NCBI GenBank assembly: GCA_903847315.1
Contig: CAINDG010000013.1
Coordinates: forward strand, 1 to 64,000
Source of the DNA: an uncultured Planctomycetota bacterium
Lineage (GTDB): Bacteria; Planctomycetota; Phycisphaerae; Sedimentisphaerales; UBA12454
Reading direction: 5' to 3'
Length of the DNA: 64,000 bases
The notes under the pieces were generated by a model, which was given only the letters and a program-made list of their open reading frames with translations, did not search any database and was not told the origin of the DNA. The position numbers and the translations under genes were made by a program. Below are positions 43,693 to 50,864 of the stretch, piece by piece; position 1 is the first letter of the stretch, and every line of letters begins with the position of its first letter.

Positions 43693-44346
43693 GTGTCCAA
43701 ATTAAATCTTCAAATCCCGTATCCAACGTTTATCGAAAATATCATCGTATATTTTCTGCTGCGCTATAGAAAAAAGCATTACGGCTTCGCATTTAGGAAA
43801 ATCAAACTTATAGGAGGGAAATTCGCCATCGTTGAACCTGAAGATTATGAAAAAATAAGCCAAGATGCCTGGCAACTTTATGATAACCATTATGGTAAAT
43901 ATTACGCGGTTCGAATTGAGGACTGCAAAATAGTATTTATGCACAGGCAGATTATGGGCCCATTCGACTGCGCTCAGGGTAGACAGAGATTAGTTGTCGA
44001 CCATCGGAACCGAGAGGGATTAGATAACAGAAAGAGCAATCTGCGACTGGCAACGCGGTCTCAAAATAACTGCAACAGGAAACAAATGCCGGGCAGCTCT
44101 AAATACAGAGGAGTAAGCTATTCGAAAAAAAGAAAAAAATGGAGGGCGGCTATAAGCTATAACGGAATATATAAACATTTAGGATATTTCGAAAGTGAAG
44201 AAGAAGCTGCGAGGGCGTATGACGCGGCTGCGAAGATTTATCATGGAGAATTTGCGACATTGAACTTCGCAGAGATAGAAACCCCCTTTAAAATACTCCC
44301 TTCGCTAACGCTTGGGCTCGGAACCCCCGGCAGAGCCGGGGGCTAA
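43693..44346 (+). CDS. HNH endonuclease with AP2 DNA-binding domain (homing-type)
   Basis: 217 residues, GTG start with SD AGAGGAA. Residues ~40-145 resemble the HNH_3 module: 'KYYAVRIEDCKIVFMHRQIM', then 'LVVDHRNREGLDNRKSNLRLATRSQNNCNRK'. Residues ~136-195 are an AP2 domain: 'SSKYRGVSYSKKRKKWRAAISYNGIYKHLGYFESEEEAARAYDAAAKIYHGEFATLNF'. Between the HNH strands lies 'GPFDCAQGRQR', encoded by TTCGACTGCGCTCAGGGTAG, a sequence typical of dispersed palindromic repeats and probably inserted in frame. The last ~20 residues read through repeat DNA and the stop lies in the flank of a GC hairpin. Such genes act as self-spreading nucleases. Confidence 0.8.
   Translation: MSKLNLQIPYPTFIENIIVYFLLRYRKKHYGFAFRKIKLIGGKFAIVEPEDYEKISQDAWQLYDNHYGKYYAVRIEDCKIVFMHRQIMGPFDCAQGRQRLVVDHRNREGLDNRKSNLRLATRSQNNCNRKQMPGSSKYRGVSYSKKRKKWRAAISYNGIYKHLGYFESEEEAARAYDAAAKIYHGEFATLNFAEIETPFKILPSLTLGLGTPGRAGG
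44320..44346. repeat. GC hairpin at the 3' end of the HNH gene
   Basis: GGAACCCCCGGC-AGA-GCCGGGGGCTAA: eight-base perfect stem (44324-44331 / 44335-44342). It shares the outer GGAACCCC and GGGGCTAA with the hairpin at 43642-43670, so the HNH gene is bracketed by two related elements. Confidence 0.7.
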
Positions 44347-44362
44347 ATAACCACTTTAGGAA

Positions 44363-46015
44363 TTATTTTGAGGCGAGGGGAGACAACGGGCCGGGGACGA
44401 AAACGGCGTCAACCGCTCCTTTATCAACCATCTTTTTCAAAAGCGCAACTATATCGGAATACGGGACGCCCAGGCCGGGACGCTTTTTACTGTCTTCCTG
44501 TTCGGCTTTGTCGCCGAGAAGTTTTATAAGTTCAGCCAATCTGAGCGAACATTTTAACGGGCCCATCAACTCTTTTGTAATGGGATGCTTTCGCATTACC
44601 GAGAGGCGGTCTTCGGTAGGCAGAGAGTTAATAATAATCTGGCCATCGTCCGATTCCACGTAGATGCCCTTTTGGCAGTCAACCGGAGCGCCGAAGAGGA
44701 CGATGCCGGACCGATGACTTCTTGATACGTAAATGGTTTTAGGACTGGTTATAATGACCTGGTCTATATAGAAATCGTCAGCGACAAGGGTTCTGACAAT
44801 AGAGGTGTCATCGTATTTTTTCAGATATTTGTAAGCGTTGTATCTGACGTCGAGATTTTCATCACCGGCAATTCTGTTCATTAGGGAGACGGTATCGGCT
44901 TTGGAAGCGTAATCGCCGATAGTCTGAATTGCAGCGATACGGAAAGGCGATGCGTTGTTCTGCGCATAATCCCTAAGGGATTTCATGCCGCTGCTGTCGC
45001 CGATGACGAGCAGACATTTAGCGGCGGCGAATTTTACCGACTCGTCCTTTGAATCCAGAAGGAGCAGAAGTTTTTGGGAAGCGTTTCTTCCAATGGCCTC
45101 GAGAGCGGTCTGGTATTTCGATTTGTCTTTTTCGGTCTGGAGATTTTTGATAAGCGAGTTTATATGCGCATCTTCGCTGGCGGCGGAAGTAGTAATATAG
45201 AGCGACTTTACGAGTTCTATAAATCTTTCCTTTTTGTCTTTGAATTGTTCAGGGATAGAAAGATAAATTACTTCGGGCGAAGTGGCAGAGGCGACGTCTT
45301 TGCCGAACCGCTGATTTACGCGGTTTCTTACAATAGCGGCGGCCGCGAAATCTGATTTGTAAAATGCCAGAGTAACCTGATAATCCTGCATAGACTTTCC
45401 GCCGCCGAGAACGATACCGCTTCGCGGGTCGGATTTCGCAGTAATGCTGTCGATGTAAACAGGACCAGCGGCGAGGGCAAGAGTTTTTGAAGCCTCGATG
45501 GTTTCTTCGACGCGGGCGACAAATTTGAGCTCACTGGTATAAAGTCTGCCGCCGGCGAGAGAGGTAGTCTGAGTATTCGGAAGAGCCTTTACGGTAATGT
45601 CAAAGGGCTGATATTTCGACGCGCCGGGCGGGATGAACCCTTCAACTGAGACAACGGCGGTGTCGAGACTGTCAATCATAGCGTCAGGATTGACGGCGCC
45701 TTTTGAGCCGACCTGGGTAACGATGTATTGCCGCAGATAATCGCGTATTTTTGGCGGACATTCGGACGAGCCGGTGTTCGGCAGGCCGACTACCAGCCCT
45801 ATGCCTTTTACCGGTATCGGATTGAAGGCGATGACCTCGGCAAGGTCGCCGATGATTTTGTCGAGCTGAACCGGCTGGGCGGTCTCGGCTTTCTTTTCAT
45901 CTTTTTTGGTTTTCTGCTTTTTGCAGTAGCCGTCAGATTGCAGGATGCACAGGAGAAGAGCTAAAACGAGAAAGGCAGAAAAGACGCGTTTTTTTCGGAT
46001 AATTCGATTTTCCAT
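44363..46015 (-). CDS. FlgI-like flagellar P-ring protein with internal HEAT repeats
   Basis: 550 residues against ~370 for FlgI. Signal peptide ~10-30 ('VFSAFLVLALLLCILQSDGYC'). Residues ~50-290 follow FlgI: 'VKGIGLVVGLPNTGSSECPPKIRDYLRQ', 'DTAVVSVEGFIPPGASKYQPFDITVKALPNTQTTSLAGGRLYTSELKF'. Residues ~310-405 are HEAT-type helices ('DESVKFAAAKCLLVIGD', 'SPFRIAAIQTIGDYAS', 'LDVRYNAYKYLKKYDD'), an insertion not normal for FlgI. The C-terminal 'YSDIVALLKKMVDKGAVDAVFVPG' resembles the usual FlgI ending. No other flagellar gene is nearby. It may be a P-ring protein or an envelope ring protein recruited for another machine. Confidence 0.65.
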   Translation of the reverse strand: MENRIIRKKRVFSAFLVLALLLCILQSDGYCKKQKTKKDEKKAETAQPVQLDKIIGDLAEVIAFNPIPVKGIGLVVGLPNTGSSECPPKIRDYLRQYIVTQVGSKGAVNPDAMIDSLDTAVVSVEGFIPPGASKYQPFDITVKALPNTQTTSLAGGRLYTSELKFVARVEETIEASKTLALAAGPVYIDSITAKSDPRSGIVLGGGKSMQDYQVTLAFYKSDFAAAAIVRNRVNQRFGKDVASATSPEVIYLSIPEQFKDKKERFIELVKSLYITTSAASEDAHINSLIKNLQTEKDKSKYQTALEAIGRNASQKLLLLLDSKDESVKFAAAKCLLVIGDSSGMKSLRDYAQNNASPFRIAAIQTIGDYASKADTVSLMNRIAGDENLDVRYNAYKYLKKYDDTSIVRTLVADDFYIDQVIITSPKTIYVSRSHRSGIVLFGAPVDCQKGIYVESDDGQIIINSLPTEDRLSVMRKHPITKELMGPLKCSLRLAELIKLLGDKAEQEDSKKRPGLGVPYSDIVALLKKMVDKGAVDAVFVPGPLSPLASK

Positions 46016-46127
46016 AATCTTGTCCGGTCAATAAAGGTTTTTTTGTAATCCTGAAATGATATTGCCGAGCGGGGATGTAGTCAAGTTTTAATTGGCGATA
46101 GGACGGCGACGGTATTTGGCGTTAAAA

Positions 46128-46589
46128 TTACTTTTTGCCGTATTCGCTAAGCGCACTCAAATGTTTTTTTTCTTCCTGAATGATGGTTTTGAGGACGGCG
46201 GAATCGCTGCCGACGGCAGGGTTCATGCTCGAATAATAGGCGACAGCGTCGGATTCCATCTGCATAGCCATTTTCAGTGCCTTAGTCACATCGCCGCTGA
46301 GCGCAACTTCCTTGACTTCAGCGGCAGTCGGCAGGATTAACTTGTAAAATTTGCCGGCAGTTGCGGCAATCTGGTCTTCGGTCTGTTTAGGGCCGCACTG
46401 TTCGATGGGAAGCGAATGGAACATACGCTCAAAAATCCATAAGTGTTTTTTTTCGTCTTCGGCGAGCTTTGCGGCAAGAGCGGCTATCCTGGCATCGCCA
46501 CAGCCGGCGGCAAGAGACTGGTAAAAAGTTATTCCCAGCCGCTCCATGTGCATCGCAACCTGCAGGGCATAATCCGCTGAATGCGACAT
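46128..46589 (-). CDS. Ferritin-like / rubrerythrin-domain protein
   Basis: 153 residues, four-helix bundle with two ExxH-type iron sites: 'HMERLGITFYQSLAAG' (Glu on helix 1), 'KLAEDEKKHLWIFERM' (E-x-x-H), 'AMQMESDAVAYYSSM' (Glu) and 'IIQEEKKHLSALSEYGKK' (E-x-x-H). No rubredoxin domain is attached. Predicted di-iron protein for peroxide removal or iron handling in the cytoplasm, as expected in an anaerobe or microaerophile. Divergent from the RNase HII-like gene, with a 160-base gap between them. Confidence 0.85.
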   Translation of the reverse strand: MSHSADYALQVAMHMERLGITFYQSLAAGCGDARIAALAAKLAEDEKKHLWIFERMFHSLPIEQCGPKQTEDQIAATAGKFYKLILPTAAEVKEVALSGDVTKALKMAMQMESDAVAYYSSMNPAVGSDSAVLKTIIQEEKKHLSALSEYGKK

Positions 46590-46749
46590 ATTTATCTCCT
46601 TATTTTAAGATTAAAAGAAATTATAAGCCCTGAACGAATAAAGAGCAATAGGATATCATTCTGATTTCTTCGCGGCGGTTTCATAAGTTTTTAATTGATT
46701 CGCGACGAACGAAAAATTATTATAACACCGAAAGGAAATCGGCGGAGCG

Positions 46750-47727
46750 ATGAAAGGGATTTTGACTGATACCATCGTGGTCGGAATTGACGAGGCAGGA
46801 CTGGGGCCGATTTTGGGGCCGCTGGTCGTTTCGGCGGCGGTTTTCAGTATGCCGGCAGAGAAAATTTCGGCTGATATGTGGGATGTCCTTTCAGACAGCA
46901 TTTCATCAAACAAAAAACACCTTGCAGGCAGACTCCTTATCTGCGACAGCAAAAAAGCATACAATTCGTCAATCGGCACAGTGCATCTGGAAAAAACAGT
47001 GCTTTCCTGCCTTAAATGTCTTGGCAAAAATCCTTCTTCAGCGGCTGACCTTGTTGAAGTGCTTGGTTCCGACAGCAGTGGGAAACTTGCCGAGTATCCG
47101 TGGTATAAAAATATCGGTCAGCAAAAGATAAACTTCAACGCCGATGAGATTTCTATCTCTGCGGGGGCGTTTGAAAAAAATCTTGGGAAAAACGGGATGA
47201 GCCTGATTGCCCTGAAAAGCTGTTGCCTCGAAGCGGCTCACTATAACGAGCTGATTAGAAAAGTCAGGAATAAATCAACCGTGGTTTTCCAGATTGTATG
47301 CAAACTAATCGACGAGATAATTCACGGCACCGGGCACAAGAATTTAATTTTCAAAATCGACCGGCAGGGCGGCAGAACGCGATACGCCCAGCCGTTAAGG
47401 ACGATGTTTGGCGATATGGAACTTAAAGTTATCAAAGAAGCGGAAAATTTAAGCAGTTACCAGCTCAGCACATCTTATAAGAATGTAAGGATTGATTTTG
47501 AGGTCAGGGCCGACGATATTTATCTGCCGGCAAGCCTTGCGTCAATGGCAAGCAAATATCTTCGCGAACAGTTAATGGTGTCTCTTAATGGATATTTTCT
47601 GGAAAAGTGCAGTAAACTCAAACCGACAGCAGGATATTGGACGGACGGCAAAAGATTTTTAAACGACTTGAAAACAATCGCTCCCCATATTCGATATAAC
47701 CCCAGCCAGCTTATTCGCTGCAGATGA
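46750..47727 (+). CDS. RNase HII-like protein, divergent
   Basis: 325 residues. The N-terminus 'VVGIDEAGLGPILGPLVVSAAVF' matches the RNase HII signature GIDEAGRGPLAGPVV, with the catalytic Asp14-Glu15 kept and Arg replaced by Leu; 'LLICDSKKAY' (~62-71) parallels the DSK motif. A third acidic site may be Asp in 'LIFKIDRQGGRTRY'. The rest diverges strongly and is about 100 residues longer than RNase HII, without the TBP-like domain of RNase HIII. It probably cleaves RNA in RNA-DNA hybrids or a related substrate, but the loss of the Arg could alter specificity. Convergent with lexA. Confidence 0.6.
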   Translation: MKGILTDTIVVGIDEAGLGPILGPLVVSAAVFSMPAEKISADMWDVLSDSISSNKKHLAGRLLICDSKKAYNSSIGTVHLEKTVLSCLKCLGKNPSSAADLVEVLGSDSSGKLAEYPWYKNIGQQKINFNADEISISAGAFEKNLGKNGMSLIALKSCCLEAAHYNELIRKVRNKSTVVFQIVCKLIDEIIHGTGHKNLIFKIDRQGGRTRYAQPLRTMFGDMELKVIKEAENLSSYQLSTSYKNVRIDFEVRADDIYLPASLASMASKYLREQLMVSLNGYFLEKCSKLKPTAGYWTDGKRFLNDLKTIAPHIRYNPSQLIRCR

Positions 47728-47737
47728 TTGACTAATT

Positions 47738-48373
47738 TTAAATTTTTCTCATTAGTCCTACGACTATTCCTGAAATGGTACAATTCTGCGTGTAAATCGG
47801 CTCGTAATCGGGGTTCGAGGGCTGAAGACGGATTCGGTCGGCTTCCCTGTAAAACCTTTTTACGGTAGCGTTTTCGTTATCGACGATAACGGCGACGATT
47901 TTGCCGTTTGGTGCGGTTTGAGCCTTTTTGCAGACGACGTAATCGCCATCGAAAATGCCGTCGCCGGTCATACTGTCGCCCTGAACTTTCAGCGCGAATG
48001 TATCTTCGTTTGAGCCGAATTCGGATTGCAAAGAGATATGCTCGATGTTTTCAATCGCTTCAATCGGCACTCCTGCCGCGATTGTGCCGAGCAGGGGAAT
48101 ACTGTCCGGCTCATTTGCGTCCGTCTGCGATTCAAGCAACCTTTGTGCTTTGGTCGTGAGGCTCAAAGAGCGAGCCCTGCCAGGATTGGCCGAAAGCAAT
48201 TTTTTTTCTTTTAGGCCTTCGACATGTTCGAATACTGTGGTTTTGCTTGTGCCCAATGATTCCGCCAGCTCCTGAAGCGTTATCGAATAGCATCGGTTCT
48301 TTTTGAAGCTGTCGATTAGTTTCAGAACTTGAAACTGGCGGGGCGTCAGACTCATTTGATTTGTTGATGTCAA
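47738..48373 (-). CDS. lexA: LexA repressor
   Basis: 211 residues from a TTG start at 48373 with SD GAGG seven bases upstream; ATG 48355 ('MSLTPRQFQVLK') is the alternative. The N-terminal winged helix spans ~8-70 ('SITLQELAESLGTSKTTVFEHVEGLKEKKLL'). The S24 peptidase domain has the Ala100-Gly101 self-cleavage bond in 'LLGTIAAGVPIE', the nucleophile Ser134 in 'VQGDSMTGDGIFDGDYVV' and general base Lys172 in 'NATVKRF'. It represses SOS genes until RecA-triggered cleavage. I found no obvious operator palindrome upstream. The 5' third overlaps another ORF in a different frame. Confidence 0.95.
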   Translation of the reverse strand: MTSTNQMSLTPRQFQVLKLIDSFKKNRCYSITLQELAESLGTSKTTVFEHVEGLKEKKLLSANPGRARSLSLTTKAQRLLESQTDANEPDSIPLLGTIAAGVPIEAIENIEHISLQSEFGSNEDTFALKVQGDSMTGDGIFDGDYVVCKKAQTAPNGKIVAVIVDNENATVKRFYREADRIRLQPSNPDYEPIYTQNCTISGIVVGLMRKI

Positions 48374-48626
48374 TTTCGTCCTCCAAATCAGCAGTTAATA
48401 GTTCGCCATTTATAGCGAGGTTGATTTTTTCTATCGTGGAACTTTGCAGCAGTTCCTCTGTTATTACCGTGTCGAGCATCTTTGCAATCGCTTTCAGTGC
48501 CGAGCCAATCGGCTGGCGCGACGCTTTCGATTCTACTTTGTAAGGCCAGTCGGTTACGAAATCGCCGCCGGGGCCGAAACGGCAAATAGGAAAGTCTTCA
48601 TCGTTAAATCTGTTGTTCTTATTCAT
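48132..48626 (-). CDS. Hypothetical protein overlapping the 5' end of lexA
   Basis: About 164 residues from ATG 48626 (a GTG lies at 48638). Residues 1-85 look protein-like: 'DEDFPICRFGPGGDFVTDWPYKVESKASRQPIGSALKAIAKMLDTVITEELLQSSTIEKINLAI'. The remaining ~80 residues run through lexA in another frame and have the composition of a shadow. The real gene may therefore end further upstream in an ancestral form, or the frame may have lost its stop. No known domain recognised. The unusually long overlap (242 bases) and the shared SD region suggest that its translation is coupled to lexA. Confidence 0.45.
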   Translation of the reverse strand: MNKNNRFNDEDFPICRFGPGGDFVTDWPYKVESKASRQPIGSALKAIAKMLDTVITEELLQSSTIEKINLAINGELLTADLEDEIDINKSNESDAPPVSSSETNRQLQKEPMLFDNASGAGGIIGHKQNHSIRTCRRPKRKKIAFGQSWQGSLFEPHDQSTKVA

Positions 48627-48638
48627 TTTTTTTCTCAC

Positions 48639-49035
48639 TTAATTTTTCAGCAAAAGTCTTATCGGCAGAGGGCATAAATTTACCCTAACAAAAACCGAAC
48701 AAAATCAGGAAATTTCTAAAAATTTTTAAAATCGCAGTCCTGCAACGGCCAAGGCAGGTTATATGGGACGAAGGAAGTGAAATTTTAAGATTTAAAATTT
48801 AAGATTTAAAAGGGATAGAAAGATAATTTCGAATCCTTAACCGCTATCTTTTATCGTTTGACCAGGTGTCGCATAGTTAATAAACCATTGTTAGTAGTGC
48901 TGAAATGAGGGTTTATGGGGGCAACTTGACTTCGGGCACCCCCTATGCCTATACTTATTGCCTTTTATTCCGGTTCGTTGCCAAAAGGATTTCCTGATAT
49001 TTTCTTATATATTCAAGGGATTGGTTTTTTTAAAA
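48639..49035. other. Intergenic region between lexA unit and dnaG
   Basis: About 400 bases without a gene. It contains an A/T-rich direct repeat of 'TTAAGATTTAAAA' around 48785-48815 and a 5-base GGGGG/CCCCC inverted repeat (48917-48921, 48939-48943) overlapping the dnaG promoter. No SOS-box-like palindrome was recognised by eye. Confidence 0.4.
48926..48955 (+). promoter_or_regulatory. Predicted sigma70 promoter of dnaG-rpoD
   Basis: TTGACT (48926-48931), an 18-base spacer and TATACT (48950-48955), about 80 bases before the dnaG ATG. Both boxes match consensus in five of six positions. Confidence 0.65.
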
Positions 49036-50820
49036 ATGAGATTGGACCACAGCCAGATAAGCCGAGTGCAAGCGGCTAACGATATAGTCGATGTTATTTC
49101 AGAACACGTCAATTTGACCCGCAAGGGAAAAGAAATGGTGGGGCTTTGTCCGTTCCACGAAGACCACAAGCCGAGTATGAACGTCAATCCGGACAAACAA
49201 ATCTTCAAGTGCTTCGCGTGCAGCGCAGGCGGCGATGTAATCAAATTCGTTCAGATGCGCGAGGGACTGAGCTTCATCCGGGCGGTAGAAAGACTTGCCG
49301 AACGGGCGGGAATAAAAATTACGCTGCCGGAAAGAACGCCCGGCGAACAATCGGATATGGACCCTGCCGATATAGAAAAAGTCAACCGCTGGGCGATGAA
49401 ATACTGGCGGAAAAATCTGCTCGAAAAACCGACGGGAGATAAATGCAGAGAATATGTAACCAGCAGGCAGATGACAGAAAAGACATCGGAAGAATATTCG
49501 CTGGGGTTCGCGACTGAAAAATGGGACGATTTTTTGAACGCGGCGAAAAAGAAAAATATTCCCGAAAAACTGATGCTTGCCGCGGGCCTGGTTGTTTCAA
49601 ATGAGCAGGGGCATTTTTACGACAAGTTCCGCAATCGCCTGATGTTTCCGATAATTGACGCTTCATCGAGAATTGTCGGGTTCGGCGGCAGGACTTTAGG
49701 CGACGACCCCGCGAAATATATGAATTCGCCGACGACTTTAATTTTCGATAAGAGCAACTGCGTTTACGGACTTGATAAAGCACGGCACGAAATCGTCACC
49801 AGCGGAACGGTAGCGGTTGTCGAGGGATATACCGATGTGATTATGGTTCATCAGGCAGGCTGCAGGAATGTGGTTGCGACACTGGGCACAAGTTTTACGG
49901 CAGGGCACGCGAGACTGCTGAGACGATACGCGAAAAATATCGTTTTGATTTTCGACAGCGATACGGCGGGGGCGGCGGCAGCGGAAAGAGCACTGGAAAT
50001 ATGCCTTGCGGAAAGAATAGATATTAAACTGGCGTCGGTGCCGCAGGGAAAAGACCCGTGCGATTATGTACTGGCGGCGGGTGGAGAGGCATTTAAGAAA
50101 ATTATTGAGAACGCAACGGATGTAATGAAGTATCGCTGGGACAGATTGGTGGAAAAATTCGGCAGCAGCGATAATCTGTCCGACAGGCGAGCGGCGACGG
50201 AAGAATATCTGCGCTCGGTGGCGACGGCATCGCGGGGCGGAACGCTTGATACGATAACTTTCGGATTGATAATCAACAGGTTGAGCAAAATATTGCAGAT
50301 ACCCGCTGAAGATATAAGAAGGGAGCTTACCCGCAGAGGCGGGCAGGCAAGACAGGCGGTAATAAACACGATTGATAACGCCAAGGTTTCGAGCGTTGAG
50401 TTTGACGGATTCGGGGCAAAGGCGCAGGCTGAGATAATAGAAGTTCTGCTTAACGAGCCGCGGTTGTTTGAGTCGGCTGCGAAGAAAATCAAGGCAGATG
50501 ATTTCGATATGCCGGTGCTGAAAGAGGCCTGGCGGCTTATCGAACAGGCGTCGGCAGAGGGAGGAGAGTATTCATTAGCTGATTTGCTCGCACAAACGGA
50601 ATCGCAGGACGTATCCAGTTTTATAGTGAAACTGAGCGATAACGGGCAGGATGGCGAGACTTTAAGAAAACGTCTTAGCGGCGCGATAAACGCGATGGAT
50701 GAATATAAGAAGAAAAAAAGCCAAAGCGTCAAAAAAACGGGTGACGATGAAATGCTACGCAGGATTTCGGCTATGAAGTCAAAGCCGGACAGGAGGAACC
50801 CGGGATTAATCAGCAATTAA
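49036..50820 (+). CDS. dnaG: DNA primase
   Basis: 594 residues from ATG 49036 ('MRLDHSQISRVQAANDIVDVI'); the track start at 48958 lies on the promoter. The CHC2 zinc finger has Cys38, His41, Cys59 and Cys62 ('LCPFHEDH', 'FKCFACSAGGDVIKF'). The core has 'RNRLMFPIIDASSRIVGFGGRTLGDDPAKYMNSP' and the Toprim acidic motifs 'VAVVEGYTDVIMVHQAG' and 'IVLIFDSDTAGAAAAERAL'. The C-terminal ~180 residues form the helicase-interaction domain. It makes RNA primers at the fork. It is followed by rpoD, the conserved macromolecular-synthesis gene order, without rpsU. Confidence 0.96.
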   Translation: MRLDHSQISRVQAANDIVDVISEHVNLTRKGKEMVGLCPFHEDHKPSMNVNPDKQIFKCFACSAGGDVIKFVQMREGLSFIRAVERLAERAGIKITLPERTPGEQSDMDPADIEKVNRWAMKYWRKNLLEKPTGDKCREYVTSRQMTEKTSEEYSLGFATEKWDDFLNAAKKKNIPEKLMLAAGLVVSNEQGHFYDKFRNRLMFPIIDASSRIVGFGGRTLGDDPAKYMNSPTTLIFDKSNCVYGLDKARHEIVTSGTVAVVEGYTDVIMVHQAGCRNVVATLGTSFTAGHARLLRRYAKNIVLIFDSDTAGAAAAERALEICLAERIDIKLASVPQGKDPCDYVLAAGGEAFKKIIENATDVMKYRWDRLVEKFGSSDNLSDRRAATEEYLRSVATASRGGTLDTITFGLIINRLSKILQIPAEDIRRELTRRGGQARQAVINTIDNAKVSSVEFDGFGAKAQAEIIEVLLNEPRLFESAAKKIKADDFDMPVLKEAWRLIEQASAEGGEYSLADLLAQTESQDVSSFIVKLSDNGQDGETLRKRLSGAINAMDEYKKKKSQSVKKTGDDEMLRRISAMKSKPDRRNPGLISN

Positions 50821-50864
50821 TAGTCAGTAGATAATAGCAGTCGGATTTTTTACAGGGAAAAATT

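Noticed and set aside
48785-48815. Short A/T direct repeat as possible replication or CRISPR-like element
   Set aside because: Only two imperfect units of low complexity, with no spacers or DnaA-box pattern.
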